39,142 bases of DNA from Gluconobacter japonicus. Its GTDB lineage: Bacteria > Pseudomonadota > Alphaproteobacteria > Acetobacterales > Acetobacteraceae. Location: assembly GCF_002723975.1 (NCBI RefSeq), contig NZ_BEWO01000020.1, positions 1 to 39,142 on the forward strand. The letters are read 5' to 3'. Positions within the stretch are counted from its first letter, which is position 1; every line of letters starts with the position of its first letter. Position numbers and translations under genes: made by a program. Below, piece by piece: positions 27,551 through 35,638 of the stretch. The notes under the pieces are model-generated. The model was not told the origin of the DNA. It ran no database searches and was given only the letters and a program-made list of their open reading frames with translations.

Positions 27551-28072
27551 ATGGACGTTTCCAAGATCTCGCCCGGCAAGGACGTGCCGAACGACATTAA
27601 CGTAGTTATCGAGATCCCGCAGGGGTCCCAGGTCAAGTACGAAGTGGACAAGGAAAGCGGTGCGATCTTCGTAGACCGTTTCCTGTTCACTCCTATGGCC
27701 TATCCGGCCGCCTACGGCTTTATTCCGGGCACACTCGCCGCTGACGGCGATCCTGCTGACGCCCTCGTGCTGGCTCCAGCCGCCGTTGTTCCGGGTGCCG
27801 TCATCCGTGCACGCCCGATCGGCATGCTGAAGATGGAAGATGAAAGCGGCCAGGATGAGAAAATCATCTGTGTTCCGCACGACAAAATCCACCCGCAGTT
27901 CACAGACGTAAAGTCCATCGACGATCTGCCGGAAATCACCCGCAAAGCCATCGAACACTTCTTCGAGCGTTACAAGGATCTTGAGCCGAACAAGTGGGTC
28001 AAGGTGACGGGTTGGGCCGGCAAGGAAGAAGCTGGTAAAGTGATCGAAGCAGCACTGGCCGCTGCAAAGTAA
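27551..28072 (+). CDS. ppa: Inorganic pyrophosphatase (family I)
   Basis: A 173-residue cytosolic Mg-dependent enzyme hydrolysing pyrophosphate. The start at 27551 has AGGA ten bases upstream; the ATG nine bases earlier almost touches it. The family signature DGDPADALV has the metal-binding Asp residues. Other landmarks include [37 protein letters not shown] and the [11 protein letters not shown] segment. Length is normal. It is monocistronic, between the terminators at 27430 and 28078. Pyrophosphatase keeps biosynthetic reactions (DNA, protein, lipid activation) running forward. Confidence 0.97.
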   Translation: MDVSKISPGKDVPNDINVVIEIPQGSQVKYEVDKESGAIFVDRFLFTPMAYPAAYGFIPGTLAADGDPADALVLAPAAVVPGAVIRARPIGMLKMEDESGQDEKIICVPHDKIHPQFTDVKSIDDLPEITRKAIEHFFERYKDLEPNKWVKVTGWAGKEEAGKVIEAALAAAK

Positions 28073-28077
28073 TACGT

Positions 28078-28114
28078 GTTTGTGATCCGTTTTATACGGA
28101 TCACAAACTCTTTT
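28078..28114 (+). terminator. Rho-independent terminator of ppa
   Basis: GTTTGTGATCCG and CGGATCACAAAC form a perfect 12-bp stem with loop TTTTATA, followed by TCTTTTTT. Confidence 0.92.
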
Positions 28115-28168
28115 TTCTTGTACAAGCTGTATCTGTTCCTTAAAAAGCACAGCTCGTATCATATGAAC

Positions 28169-28220
28169 GTGATTTTTGAGATTTTTATCTCATAATCACT
28201 GTTCTTTATCCCCGATAAAG
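28169..28220 (+). promoter_or_regulatory. Paired hairpins in the oprB leader
   Basis: Two dyads follow each other. The first has GTGATT and TGAGAT pairing with ATCTCA and AATCAC around a TTTT loop (28169-28199), with one bulge. The second is CTTTATC-CCC-GATAAAG (28204-28220), a perfect 7-bp stem. They lie 43 to 95 bases before the TTG start of the porin, so they may be RNA control elements or operators. Confidence 0.5.
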
Positions 28221-28262
28221 TGTTACGAAGATCTCGCAACCTGATACCCGAGGATAAGAGAC

Positions 28263-29795
28263 TTGTCTCGCCTGCATCTCTATGCCGCAGCCTGTGCGGT
28301 TTCGCTCACGCCCGCCATCGCCGCCGCTGAAAGTGCGGCCAAGGCCCCGGCCCCTGTCACGACCGTTGTCCAGTCAGCCCCTGGCAAGAAGGTCACGACA
28401 GTCCACGTCCTCGCGCCTATCACAGTCATGGACTGGCCGGATCAGAACTCGGAAAACCCCAGCGTCCGCGTTAATACACCACTCACCATTCTGTCCTTCG
28501 ACAAGGAACAGGTTCCGCCGCTTCCAAAGCCTGAAGCGCTGTTGACCAACCCTTTCGGCTGGAACAAGTGGCTGCGTGATCGTGGTATTGCGCTGATGAT
28601 GGACAATACAAACGAATATACTGGCGCCATTACCAAGCCAACACCTGGCTATGGACTGCGCCAGGGCAGCAGCAATGCTGGCCAGTACAGCCTTGAAAAC
28701 GACATCGACTGGGAAAAGCTCGCCGGTATCCGTGGCTTTTCAACCCATGCTGTCGTTGTCGGCCGTTACGGTATTCCGGCCAGCCGCATGTTCGGTGACA
28801 ACCTCAACCCCAGTTCCGAAATCTACGGTGCTGGCGGCAACGTGGTGGTCCACCTTGTTTACGCATACGGCGAAGAAACACTCGGAAACGGCCATTTCGA
28901 CGTTGCAGCAGGCCGTATTCCGTTCCTGAACGACTTCTCCGCCAACCCGCTGTACTGTAATTTCCAGAACAATGCCTTCTGCGGTAACCCCAAGGCATCG
29001 TCTGACAATACAACCCATTCGTCTTACCCAGACGCGGTCTGGGCAGCGCGTATCCGTGTCCGCCCGACCAAAAGTACCTATATCCAAACGGGTGTGTATT
29101 TCGCGCAGGCCGGCATCTACAACAACGTCCAGTACCGGACAGGCTTCAAGTTCAACGGCGCCGACATCAACGGTCAAGCCGTGCCAGTTGAAGCAGGCTG
29201 GGAACCGTTATTTGGCAAAGATCACCTGCCCGGCCACTACAAGATCGGCTACGCGATCGACAACGCGCCTCACAAGGACAACTACTATGACGTCAACGGC
29301 AATCCGTTTGTCATAACAGGCCTGCCACAGAGAACGGTAAACTACTCCTGGGCTGCATGGGCACTGGTGGACCAGATGGTGCTGCGTCACCATACCCCGG
29401 GCAATCCGGATGCAGGCCTGATCGTTCTTGCCGGTTTCTATGCCAACAGCCCCCGCACGCAGACCCGTGCCCAGCAGTATGAAATCGGGTTTGTGGACAG
29501 TGGCTTCTGGAAGGCTCGTCCCCTGGACGGCATTGGCGTGAACTTTACCTATGTTCGCGTTGCTGGCAGCGTTTCAGACACGCAGCGTCTGCAACTTGCC
29601 CGCGGCATGTCTCTCATGAACGGGTCCTACGGCATCCAGAACTACGGCGAAGTGCTTGAAGCGAACTACCGTATCCATGTAATGCGCGGCGTGACGTTCG
29701 CGCCTGACTTCCAGTACTACTTCCGCCCAGGTGGCCAGGCCGCCCTGCATGACGCAGCCATGCTTGGCTTCAAGAGCCACATCCAGTTCTTCTAA
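28263..29795 (+). CDS. oprB: Carbohydrate-selective porin OprB
   Basis: A 510-residue outer-membrane porin for sugars, giving substrates access to the periplasm. It starts at TTG 28263; GAGGA lies eight bases upstream, and no ATG alternative has a comparable site. The signal peptide ends around AAA (residues 20-22). The mature part has a Pro/Lys-rich lead, then the OprB domain: NPFGWNKWLRDRGIALMMDNTNEY, GQYSLENDIDWEKLAGIRGF, GRIPFLNDFSANPLYCNFQNNAFCGNP (a Cys pair in a loop) and a terminal IQFF, as the outer-membrane assembly signal requires. A strong terminator follows. The TTG start lowers initiation and the leader can form hairpins, both suggesting translational control. Confidence 0.93.
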   Translation: MSRLHLYAAACAVSLTPAIAAAESAAKAPAPVTTVVQSAPGKKVTTVHVLAPITVMDWPDQNSENPSVRVNTPLTILSFDKEQVPPLPKPEALLTNPFGWNKWLRDRGIALMMDNTNEYTGAITKPTPGYGLRQGSSNAGQYSLENDIDWEKLAGIRGFSTHAVVVGRYGIPASRMFGDNLNPSSEIYGAGGNVVVHLVYAYGEETLGNGHFDVAAGRIPFLNDFSANPLYCNFQNNAFCGNPKASSDNTTHSSYPDAVWAARIRVRPTKSTYIQTGVYFAQAGIYNNVQYRTGFKFNGADINGQAVPVEAGWEPLFGKDHLPGHYKIGYAIDNAPHKDNYYDVNGNPFVITGLPQRTVNYSWAAWALVDQMVLRHHTPGNPDAGLIVLAGFYANSPRTQTRAQQYEIGFVDSGFWKARPLDGIGVNFTYVRVAGSVSDTQRLQLARGMSLMNGSYGIQNYGEVLEANYRIHVMRGVTFAPDFQYYFRPGGQAALHDAAMLGFKSHIQFF

Positions 29796-29825
29796 GCCCA
29801 AGCGCTTTCCGAAGATCAGAAACAG

Positions 29826-29859
29826 CGGCCAGCAGGTTATCCTGACTGGCCGTTTTTTT
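29826..29859 (+). terminator. Rho-independent terminator of oprB
   Basis: CGGCCAG-CAGG pairs with CCTG-A-CTGGCCG around TTAT, followed by seven T (29853-29859). Confidence 0.92.
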
Positions 29860-29907
29860 GAACCTGACTGGAATGATTTTCAGGAAATAAAATCATATCC
29901 GAAAACG

Positions 29908-29934
29908 AAAAAAGACGCCCGAAGGCGTCTTTTT
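29908..29934 (-). terminator. Terminator of first tRNA-Gly copy
   Basis: AAAAGACGCC pairs with GGCGTCTTTT around CGAA. It follows the tRNA at 29940-30014 on the minus strand, ending in an A/T-run. Confidence 0.85.
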
Positions 29935-29939
29935 CAATC

Positions 29940-30014
29940 TGGAGCGGGTGATGGGATTCGAACCCACGACCCCAACCTTGGCAAGGTTGTGCTCTACCCC
30001 TGAGCTACACCCGC
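29940..30014 (-). tRNA. tRNA-Gly(GCC), copy 1
   Basis: A 75-base gene including an encoded CCA. The acceptor GCGGGTG pairs with CACCCGC, discriminator T; anticodon loop TTGCCAA gives GCC, which reads GGC/GGT. The T-arm is GTGGG-TTCGAAT-CCCAT. Identical in sequence to the copy at 30150-30224, with a separate promoter and terminator. Confidence 0.97.
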
Positions 30015-30029
30015 GTTCCGTGATGCGGC

Positions 30030-30057
30030 TTATGACGGAAACCGGCAAAGTTCGCAA
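30030..30057 (-). promoter_or_regulatory. Promoter of tRNA-Gly copy 1
   Basis: On the minus strand TTGCGA (30052-30057) and TCATAA (30030-30035) are 16 bases apart. The other copy has the same spacing and matching elements, which supports both. Confidence 0.55.
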
Positions 30058-30116
30058 GAGGAAAGACACTCTGAAAAGCATTTTCCTGATGAGAAAAATA
30101 TCCAGCACTAGAAACG

Positions 30117-30143
30117 AAAAAAGACGCCCAAAGGCGTCTTTTT
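30117..30143 (-). terminator. Terminator of second tRNA-Gly copy
   Basis: AAAAAAGACGCC pairs with GGCGTCTTTTT around CAAA. It lies between the two tRNA genes, so the two genes are transcribed separately. Confidence 0.85.
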
Positions 30144-30149
30144 CAATAC

Positions 30150-30224
30150 TGGAGCGGGTGATGGGATTCGAACCCACGACCCCAACCTTGGCAAGGTTGT
30201 GCTCTACCCCTGAGCTACACCCGC
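30150..30224 (-). tRNA. tRNA-Gly(GCC), copy 2
   Basis: The same 75 bases as copy 1, including the GCC anticodon and encoded CCA. Duplicated with its terminator and promoter-proximal bases (GTTCCGTG follows both genes on the plus strand). Confidence 0.97.
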
Positions 30225-30239
30225 GTTCCGTGGGCGGTG

Positions 30240-30267
30240 TTATTACCGAACTTCGAAGCCTGCGCAA
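30240..30267 (-). promoter_or_regulatory. Promoter of tRNA-Gly copy 2
   Basis: On the minus strand TTGCGC (30262-30267) and TAATAA (30240-30245) are separated by 16 bases, about 15 bases upstream of the gene. Confidence 0.55.
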
Positions 30268-30440
30268 GAGGGAAAACACATCAGGCAGATTAATTTTCCA
30301 TTTCTTCCGATTCCATGGGGATCCCTCGCCTTTTCCTGAGCTATTCCAGCTTCCCTCAGCCCAAAGTCCTCTTGCACTGATCCCCATCAACCCCGATCTT
30401 TCGGAAAACCGGATTTCTCCAGCAGGATGGCCTCCTTTTC

Positions 30441-31385
30441 ATGAGCAGCACTTTTGACGAACATCTGATCGGCCAGTCTCCATCACAGGGAGCTCCCTCC
30501 CCTATCATTGACGCTGACCAGACGACTTTCATGGCTGATGTGGTTGAAGCCAGCCAGCAAACCCCCATTCTGGTGGATTTCTGGGCTCCCTGGTGTGGCC
30601 CCTGCAAGCAGCTCACCCCTGTTCTTGAAAAAGTCATCCGCGCTGCGGCAGGGCGTGTCCGCCTTGTCAAAGTAGATGTCGAGGCCAACAAATCCCTCGC
30701 AGCCCAACTTGCCCAGATGGGTCTCCCCCTGCAGTCGATTCCCCTCGTCGTCGCATTCTGGAAAGGGCAGGTCCTCGATCTTTTCCAGGGTGTGCAGTCT
30801 GAAGGAGAGATCCGTCGTTTTGTTGAAACCCTGCTGAAGACAACGGGGGGCACAATGCCGTCCGCCGATCTTCTTGCAGAAGCCAAGAAAGCACTGACTG
30901 AAAACCTGCCAGCTGAAGCTGTAGAACTCTATGCACAGCTTCTGGACGTTGAGCCGGAAAACCCGGAAGCCTGGGGTGGCCTTCTGCGTTCGCTTCTGGC
31001 TCTGGATGAAATTGAAGGAGCGGAAGAAGCCTCCGGTCAGGTTCCGGCAAAGCTGGACGCTCACCCAGAAATCACAGGGGCCCGCGCGGCTCTGGCGCTC
31101 AAGAAAGAAGGTGCCAAAGCTGCATCTGAACTGGACACTCTGCGTCAACAGGCCGAAGCTGATCCGTCAAACTTCGATATTGCTTTGAAACTGGCCGCCG
31201 CCATGAACGCTTCCGGTCAACGGGCTGAAGCCGCTGATCTTCTCCTTGAGATCATTCGCAAGGACCGCGACTGGAACGAGGGCGCCGCGAAGACCGAACT
31301 CCTGCGTTTCTTTGAAGCCTGGGGCCATACCGATCCCATAACCCTGTCCGCACGCCGCAAACTCTCCTCCCTCCTGTTCTCGTGA
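30441..31385 (+). CDS. cnoX: Thioredoxin-domain co-chaperone CnoX (YbbN)
   Basis: A 314-residue cytosolic protein. The N-terminal thioredoxin fold (about 22-132) has a typical WCGPC site (51-55) and the cis-Pro loop SIPLVVAF. It is followed by helical TPR-like repeats (145-310: LLAEAKKALTENLPAEAVELYAQLLDVEPENPEAWGG). This matches the CnoX/YbbN family, which holds proteins damaged by hypochlorous acid and passes them to GroEL/ES. E. coli CnoX has lost the CGPC redox pair (SPSC there), while the alphaproteobacterial type has it, so this one may also reduce disulfides. The ATG at 30441 has AGGAT upstream at a long spacing. The next gene starts 4 bases after the stop. Confidence 0.92.
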   Translation: MSSTFDEHLIGQSPSQGAPSPIIDADQTTFMADVVEASQQTPILVDFWAPWCGPCKQLTPVLEKVIRAAAGRVRLVKVDVEANKSLAAQLAQMGLPLQSIPLVVAFWKGQVLDLFQGVQSEGEIRRFVETLLKTTGGTMPSADLLAEAKKALTENLPAEAVELYAQLLDVEPENPEAWGGLLRSLLALDEIEGAEEASGQVPAKLDAHPEITGARAALALKKEGAKAASELDTLRQQAEADPSNFDIALKLAAAMNASGQRAEAADLLLEIIRKDRDWNEGAAKTELLRFFEAWGHTDPITLSARRKLSSLLFS

Positions 31386-31389
31386 GCCT

Positions 31390-32070
31390 ATGACCCGAAC
31401 GCCTGATACATTCGTAGATCTCAGCGACATTCCCCGCAGGGTTCCGGCCCTGATGGACCTGACGCTGGCCGATCTTCCTCCCCGTGTCGGGCTTTTTCCC
31501 GTATCCGGAGCCATGTTGCTCCCGGGAGGGCAGCTCCCGCTGACCGTTTTTGAACCGCGCTACGTTGCCCTGCTGGAGGATGCCCTCGCCGAACGTCGGC
31601 TCATCGGGATGATCCAGCCGCAGGAAGACGACGAGGAAGACCCTCTTCCCGTCCTGCACGATATTGGCACCCTCGGGCGCATCACCAGTTTCACGGAACA
31701 CCCGGACGGGACATTCTCGGTCACCCTGCTGGGCGTGACCCGTTTCCGGCTTCTGATGGAAGGTTTGACGCGCCGGGGCTGGCGTGAAGGGGCAATCGAC
31801 GCCTCTCCGTTTTTCTCTGATCTGGTGGAGAGTGACCCCTCTCCCATCAATCGTTCCAGACTTCTGAGCCGACTGAAAGACTACCTGACGGCCCACGAAC
31901 TCCAGACGGACTGGTCCCTGATCGACGAGATGGATGACGAGATGCTTCTTGTTGTCCTGCCCATGCTTGTCCCTTTCAGCCCCACACAGAAACAGGCGCT
32001 TCTTGAAGCAGGCACACTGGATGATCGTGCAGGGGTCTTGCTGGATCTTCTGGCAAAGGGCATGGAATAA
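31390..32070 (+). CDS. LON substrate-binding (N-terminal) domain protein
   Basis: A 226-residue soluble protein, entirely the LON N-terminal substrate-binding domain (PF02190). [45 protein letters not shown] is the typical start of the domain, followed by [30 protein letters not shown]. There is no ATPase or protease part. Such stand-alone proteins are presumed to bind unfolded protein; their role is not settled. It starts 4 bases after the thioredoxin-domain gene and ends 2 bases before the Trm112 gene, so the three are one operon. Confidence 0.9.
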   Translation: MTRTPDTFVDLSDIPRRVPALMDLTLADLPPRVGLFPVSGAMLLPGGQLPLTVFEPRYVALLEDALAERRLIGMIQPQEDDEEDPLPVLHDIGTLGRITSFTEHPDGTFSVTLLGVTRFRLLMEGLTRRGWREGAIDASPFFSDLVESDPSPINRSRLLSRLKDYLTAHELQTDWSLIDEMDDEMLLVVLPMLVPFSPTQKQALLEAGTLDDRAGVLLDLLAKGME

Positions 32071-32072
32071 TC

Positions 32073-32252
32073 ATGAACGCTGAACTTGACCCCCGCCTCC
32101 TGTCCCTTCTGGTCTGTCCGGTAACCAAAGGCCCCCTGACCTATGACCGGGACACACAGGAGCTTATCAGCCCCCGCGCGAAGCTGGCTTTTCCAATCCG
32201 GGATGGCATCCCCATCATGCTTCCAGAAGAAGCACGTCATCTTTCAGACTAA
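32073..32252 (+). CDS. Trm112-family small protein (YcaR/UPF0434 type)
   Basis: A 59-residue protein ([18 protein letters not shown]...HLSD). It is recognised by [43 protein letters not shown], the standard pattern of the small Trm112-like family. The usual zinc knuckle is partly lost: only one Cys (C15, in VCPVT) is present, as in many bacterial members. The function is unknown in bacteria; in archaea and eukaryotes Trm112 activates methyltransferases. It starts 3 bases after the LON-domain gene, and its stop TAA overlaps the stop of the opposing gene. Confidence 0.9.
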   Translation: MNAELDPRLLSLLVCPVTKGPLTYDRDTQELISPRAKLAFPIRDGIPIMLPEEARHLSD

Positions 32253-33778
32253 AACGCCAAACCGCTACGGGACTGTGACAAGGCAGATTGATCGTCACGA
32301 ACCTTGAAGTTCATGACGATCTTCATCAGTTCTGCCGCATCCCCCACCAACTCCTGACTGGAGCCGCTCATTTCCTGCACGATGGCTGCATTGGTCTTCG
32401 TGACAGCTTCAAGCTGGGTTGTGCTGGCGTTGATCTCCATGATCCTTAAGGCCTGCTCCTCCGCACCAGACGCAATCTCCCCAACAGCTTCTCCCAGACG
32501 ACTGACAGATGTGGTGATATTCCCGAGCGCCGCACCAGTTTCATCGACCATTTTCACACCACGTTCGACGTCTTCCATGCTGCTGCTGATGAGTTCCTTG
32601 ATCTCGCGTGCAGCCGTTGTCGATCTCTGAGCCAAAGCTCGAATTTCCTGAGCCACGACGGCAAAACCACGGCCAGCATCCCCCGCTCTTGCAGCTTCGA
32701 CACCAGCATTCAAAGCAAGCAGATTTGTCTGAAATGCGATTTCATCAATAACACTGATGATCTGCACAATCTGGGTCGAGGACTCGGAAATTTTCGCCAT
32801 CGCTTCAACCGTGCGATTAACAATTTCCGCGCCCTGCCCGGTTTCATTGCAACAAGCCTCTACTGTTTCGTCCGCCTGTCGGGCTTCTTCAGCCACCTCC
32901 TTCACGGAGGCCGTCAATTCTGTAATGTTGCGGGAAACTGTCCCCAGGGCCTGAACCTGTTCGGCAATCCGGCAGGCAACATCTTCCGATGAACTACTCA
33001 GTGTTCTTGCACGATGTTCAACCACTCCGGATGTAGACCGCACGGCATGAACGATATGGCTCAGACCAGCACAGGCATTCTGGAACGCACCACTCATCCG
33101 GGTTGTTTCGGTTTCCAGATCCGGATCAATTTCCTGCACCAGATCCCCTTTCGCCATCCGCTCAAGCGCATCGGCGAGAGCTTCAGACAGAGCGGTCAGA
33201 CTCTCAGTCCGCTCTTTCTCAGCCCTTGACCGCTCCTGATCATCCATATTCAGGGTATAGGTCTGAAGCCCCAGCTCCATATCCAGCAACGCGGCTTTAA
33301 TCAGCAGACCTACTCTGCGCGTAGCCTCCTCAACAGGCAGAACGGGCTTGGCCTTTCGGAAAAGACGATCGAAAAATCCCTGTGGTGGCTGCGGCCATGC
33401 TTCACGCAGGAATCCCGAGACAATCCCCTCAAGCAGCAGCCCGTAACTTCCAATATACCATTGAGGCTCAAGCCCAATCCGCGCATGAGTGTTACCGATG
33501 GCCTTCGTGCTCTGAACATAATCAGCCCCAAAATCGCCATCCAGAATACGGCTCCAGTGCTTCTCCTGCTGAGTGCGGGCCGATTTCTGGTGAAGCGGAT
33601 TGGAAAAGAACCGAGACAGAGCCGGGGTCTCATCAACCCGACGATAGAACCGATCCAGTGCAGGCCCAAGCGTCTGCCTCACCTGCTGGCCAATACGGCT
33701 GATCAGGGCTTTTTCCGCGGCGCCGATACCCAGAAAAGCAAGACGTTCTCTAATATCTGTCTCGACCTGATCGGGCAT
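32249..33778 (-). CDS. Soluble globin-coupled sensor chemoreceptor
   Basis: A 509-residue cytosolic methyl-accepting protein. The start at 33778 has GGAG seven bases upstream; a longer frame does not. The N-terminal domain (about 1-165) is a globin sensor: Y45 is at the distal position and H98, in [17 protein letters not shown], at the proximal heme ligand, like Y45/H99 of the known sensor kinase AfGcHK. A linker with a HAMP-like segment (about 205-250) follows, then the signalling domain with the tip [40 protein letters not shown]. No transmembrane helix is seen. It probably senses oxygen and signals to CheA/CheW, which are not in the window. The stop overlaps the stop of the Trm112 gene by opposing strands. 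Confidence 0.93.
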   Translation of the reverse strand: MPDQVETDIRERLAFLGIGAAEKALISRIGQQVRQTLGPALDRFYRRVDETPALSRFFSNPLHQKSARTQQEKHWSRILDGDFGADYVQSTKAIGNTHARIGLEPQWYIGSYGLLLEGIVSGFLREAWPQPPQGFFDRLFRKAKPVLPVEEATRRVGLLIKAALLDMELGLQTYTLNMDDQERSRAEKERTESLTALSEALADALERMAKGDLVQEIDPDLETETTRMSGAFQNACAGLSHIVHAVRSTSGVVEHRARTLSSSSEDVACRIAEQVQALGTVSRNITELTASVKEVAEEARQADETVEACCNETGQGAEIVNRTVEAMAKISESSTQIVQIISVIDEIAFQTNLLALNAGVEAARAGDAGRGFAVVAQEIRALAQRSTTAAREIKELISSSMEDVERGVKMVDETGAALGNITTSVSRLGEAVGEIASGAEEQALRIMEINASTTQLEAVTKTNAAIVQEMSGSSQELVGDAAELMKIVMNFKVRDDQSALSQSRSGLAF

Positions 33779-33885
33779 ATTTGATCTCCAAGGCGTCGCT
33801 CGGTCCGGGGAAAAGGACTGGCTTCGCCCTAGCACACCAAAGGTTACGCAATCATGAAGACACCCGGTGAGGTCACAGCAGAAAA

Positions 33886-34254
33886 CTAGTTCCCACTGTT
33901 CTGCCCATAAGAGACTTCCGTGTCTGGAACCGCCGGCCGCGGCGTAATGTCCGCCGTATTTCCTCCAGGGCCACCAGCCCCAAAGCTGACGCCTTCTGAT
34001 GAAGGGCCACTCGCCTCATGCGGACGGCTATCCTCACTCATGCCCCCAGGGGGCATGGGCATAACCGGCGCATCATCCGCATAAGACATACCGCTCGGAT
34101 GAGGGCGGCGCCGGTGGTGATCTCCCCGATCCGGACCGGCCCCCGGTGGCGGCAACGCCGTCATGTCTGCGGCTGGACCGTCAAACATGGAACCAACACC
34201 ACATCCTCCCAGTGAAAGGCAGGACAACGTCAGGGAAAGAGAAAGCCAGCGCAT
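33886..34254 (-). CDS. Small Pro/Gly-rich lipoprotein
   Basis: A 122-residue protein with a signal peptide and lipobox LGGC (Cys18). The mature part is low-complexity: Pro, Gly, His and Met rich (PPPGAGPDRGDHHRRRPHPSG, GMSYADDAPVMPMPPGG, then GGPGGNTADI). No domain can be recognised. It would be lipid-anchored by the Lgt, LspA and Lnt pathway; lnt itself lies at 35639. It is divergent from the phosphatase gene at 34361 with a 106-base spacer. Its stop lies 107 bases from the start of the chemoreceptor. Confidence 0.7.
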   Translation of the reverse strand: MRWLSLSLTLSCLSLGGCGVGSMFDGPAADMTALPPPGAGPDRGDHHRRRPHPSGMSYADDAPVMPMPPGGMSEDSRPHEASGPSSEGVSFGAGGPGGNTADITPRPAVPDTEVSYGQNSGN

Positions 34255-34360
34255 GCCACGATATTAGCATTTTTCCAGAGTTGACGCATCCCTGTTTGGA
34301 ATGGGACACACCGCAGCCACACGCCTTTCACCCGGCGCCCACAGTCAAGGATAGATCCGC

Positions 34361-35023
34361 ATGTTTGAAGGCCGCATTACCTCTGCCGCCGATCTGAGAC
34401 GCGCCTGGTGGGACAGTCTGTTCGTAGACCACTCCATTTTCCGCCTCGGCTGGACGAACCTTTCGGAAGTCATTCCAGGAAAAGTGTGGCGCTGCAATCA
34501 CCCAACCCCTGCCCGCCTGCGGAAGCTGACCCAGCGCTTGCACCTGAAGACGCTGGTCAATCTGCGCGGACATCGCAAATGTGGTTCTGATGCGCTCTCC
34601 CGCCGGGCCAGTCAGCAGGTTGGCCTGACACATCTGGACATGGCTTTTGAAAGCCGTGGGGCTCCACACAAGGACCGTATCTTGCGCTTTTACGACATGT
34701 ATCAGACGCTTCAGTTCCCGATGCTGATGCACTGCAAGTCCGGCGCAGATCGTGCGGGACTGGCTTCAGGGCTGGTCACCATGTTTGAAGGCGGAACTGC
34801 GACAGACGCCCTGAAGCAACTTCACTGGCGTTTTGGTCATTTCAATCGTTCCAGAACCGGCATCCTGGATGCATTCTTCCTGCGCTATCGAGCCGAAGCT
34901 GAAGGCCGCCTGCCCTTCATGGACTGGGTCCGCACAGAATATGACGAAGATCGCCTACGCGCGGATTTCAAAGCCGGAAAGATCTCGTCTTTCCTGAACG
35001 ACAGCATTCTCCGCCGGGAGTAA
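34361..35023 (+). CDS. Tyrosine phosphatase (dual-specificity-like)
   Basis: A 220-residue cytosolic protein. The P-loop HCKSGADRAG has Cys125 and Arg131 in the C-x5-R arrangement. VWRCNHPTPARLRKL, KTLVNLRG and LDMAF (D93, a candidate general acid) also fit atypical dual-specificity phosphatases of this size. Its substrate (phosphotyrosine, phospholipid or inositol phosphate) is not clear. AAGGAT lies eight bases before the ATG. It converges with the XRE gene at 35040; a perfect 7-bp dyad overlaps its stop codon. Confidence 0.88.
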   Translation: MFEGRITSAADLRRAWWDSLFVDHSIFRLGWTNLSEVIPGKVWRCNHPTPARLRKLTQRLHLKTLVNLRGHRKCGSDALSRRASQQVGLTHLDMAFESRGAPHKDRILRFYDMYQTLQFPMLMHCKSGADRAGLASGLVTMFEGGTATDALKQLHWRFGHFNRSRTGILDAFFLRYRAEAEGRLPFMDWVRTEYDEDRLRADFKAGKISSFLNDSILRRE

Positions 35024-35031
35024 TCCGGCGG
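35011..35031. terminator. Hairpin overlapping the phosphatase stop codon
   Basis: CCGCCGG (35011-35017) and CCGGCGG (35025-35031) pair around the GAGTAAT loop, which holds the TAA stop. There is no T-tract. It lies between convergent genes. Confidence 0.4.
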
Positions 35032-35039
35032 GGGCCCCT

Positions 35040-35570
35040 TCAGGCCGCTTTATCGTCAGGTGCGCCAAGCGTCCGGATCAGATCCAGCATCCGCTTGCGG
35101 ACAGACTGATCTGGAATGCGATAGTAAGACCTCACCAGATCAACCGTCTCCCGACGGCTGAAAAGTGCGGCTTCATCAACCGGAAGATCAAAAAGACGCG
35201 GCGGGACGGAAGCAGCAGCCTTCGGAGGCGGACCACCAAACGTCGCTTGAGTTTCCGCAAATCCAGTTGCAAAGGCAGGCGCCGGCGGAGCAGGTGGCTT
35301 CTGCATCCCATCCTGCATGTCATCAAAGAAAAAGCCGATTGGCACGTCCAGAACACGCGCCAGATCATATAAACGGCTGGCACCCACACGGTTGGCGCCA
35401 CGCTCGTACTTCTGAACCTGCTGGAAGGTCAGGCCAAGCGCCTCACCAAGCTTCTCCTGCGACAGTCCAAGAAGGGTGCGCCGCAGACGGATACGGTTCC
35501 CCACATGCACATCTACCGGCCCAGCAGCGGCGGCACTTTTCGGCTCGACCTTACCGTGACCGATTGTCAT
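35040..35570 (-). CDS. XRE-family transcriptional regulator
   Basis: A 176-residue DNA-binding protein. The helix-turn-helix (about 25-80) reads GNRIRLRRTLLGLSQEKLGEALGLTFQQVQKYERGANRVGASRLYDLARVLDVPIGFFF. The middle is Pro/Ala-rich (about 90-130), and the C-terminus ends ...RKRMLDLIRTL. This is the common alphaproteobacterial XRE form with a C-terminal extension. GGAAGGGA lies a few bases before the ATG. A promoter with a dyad is directly upstream. The gene follows lnt on the same strand after 68 bases but has its own promoter. Target genes are unknown. Confidence 0.9.
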   Translation of the reverse strand: MTIGHGKVEPKSAAAAGPVDVHVGNRIRLRRTLLGLSQEKLGEALGLTFQQVQKYERGANRVGASRLYDLARVLDVPIGFFFDDMQDGMQKPPAPPAPAFATGFAETQATFGGPPPKAAASVPPRLFDLPVDEAALFSRRETVDLVRSYYRIPDQSVRKRMLDLIRTLGAPDDKAA

Positions 35571-35600
35571 GTAGTTCCCTTCCCAATCAAGAAAGAGAAG

Positions 35601-35634
35601 GTAAATAAAACAACCCTAGATTGTCAATATTAAC
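35601..35634 (-). promoter_or_regulatory. Promoter and possible autoregulatory dyad of XRE gene
   Basis: On the minus strand TTGACA is at 35621-35626, with a poor -10 (TTTACC-like) 16 to 17 bases further. The dyad GTTAATATTGAC (35623-35634) overlaps the -35, a position that would suit autorepression by the XRE protein. It is not demonstrated. Confidence 0.4.
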
Positions 35635-35638
35635 CTTT

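Larger units (their letters stand above)
29904..30232. repeat. Tandem duplication of a tRNA-Gly unit
   Basis: Two copies of about 120 bases (29904-30022 and 30112-30232), offset by 210 bases, each hold a terminator and a tRNA-Gly gene. They differ by one inserted A beside the tRNA 3' end and a loop base change in the terminator. The 90-base spacer has diverged except for the promoter elements. Confidence 0.85.
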
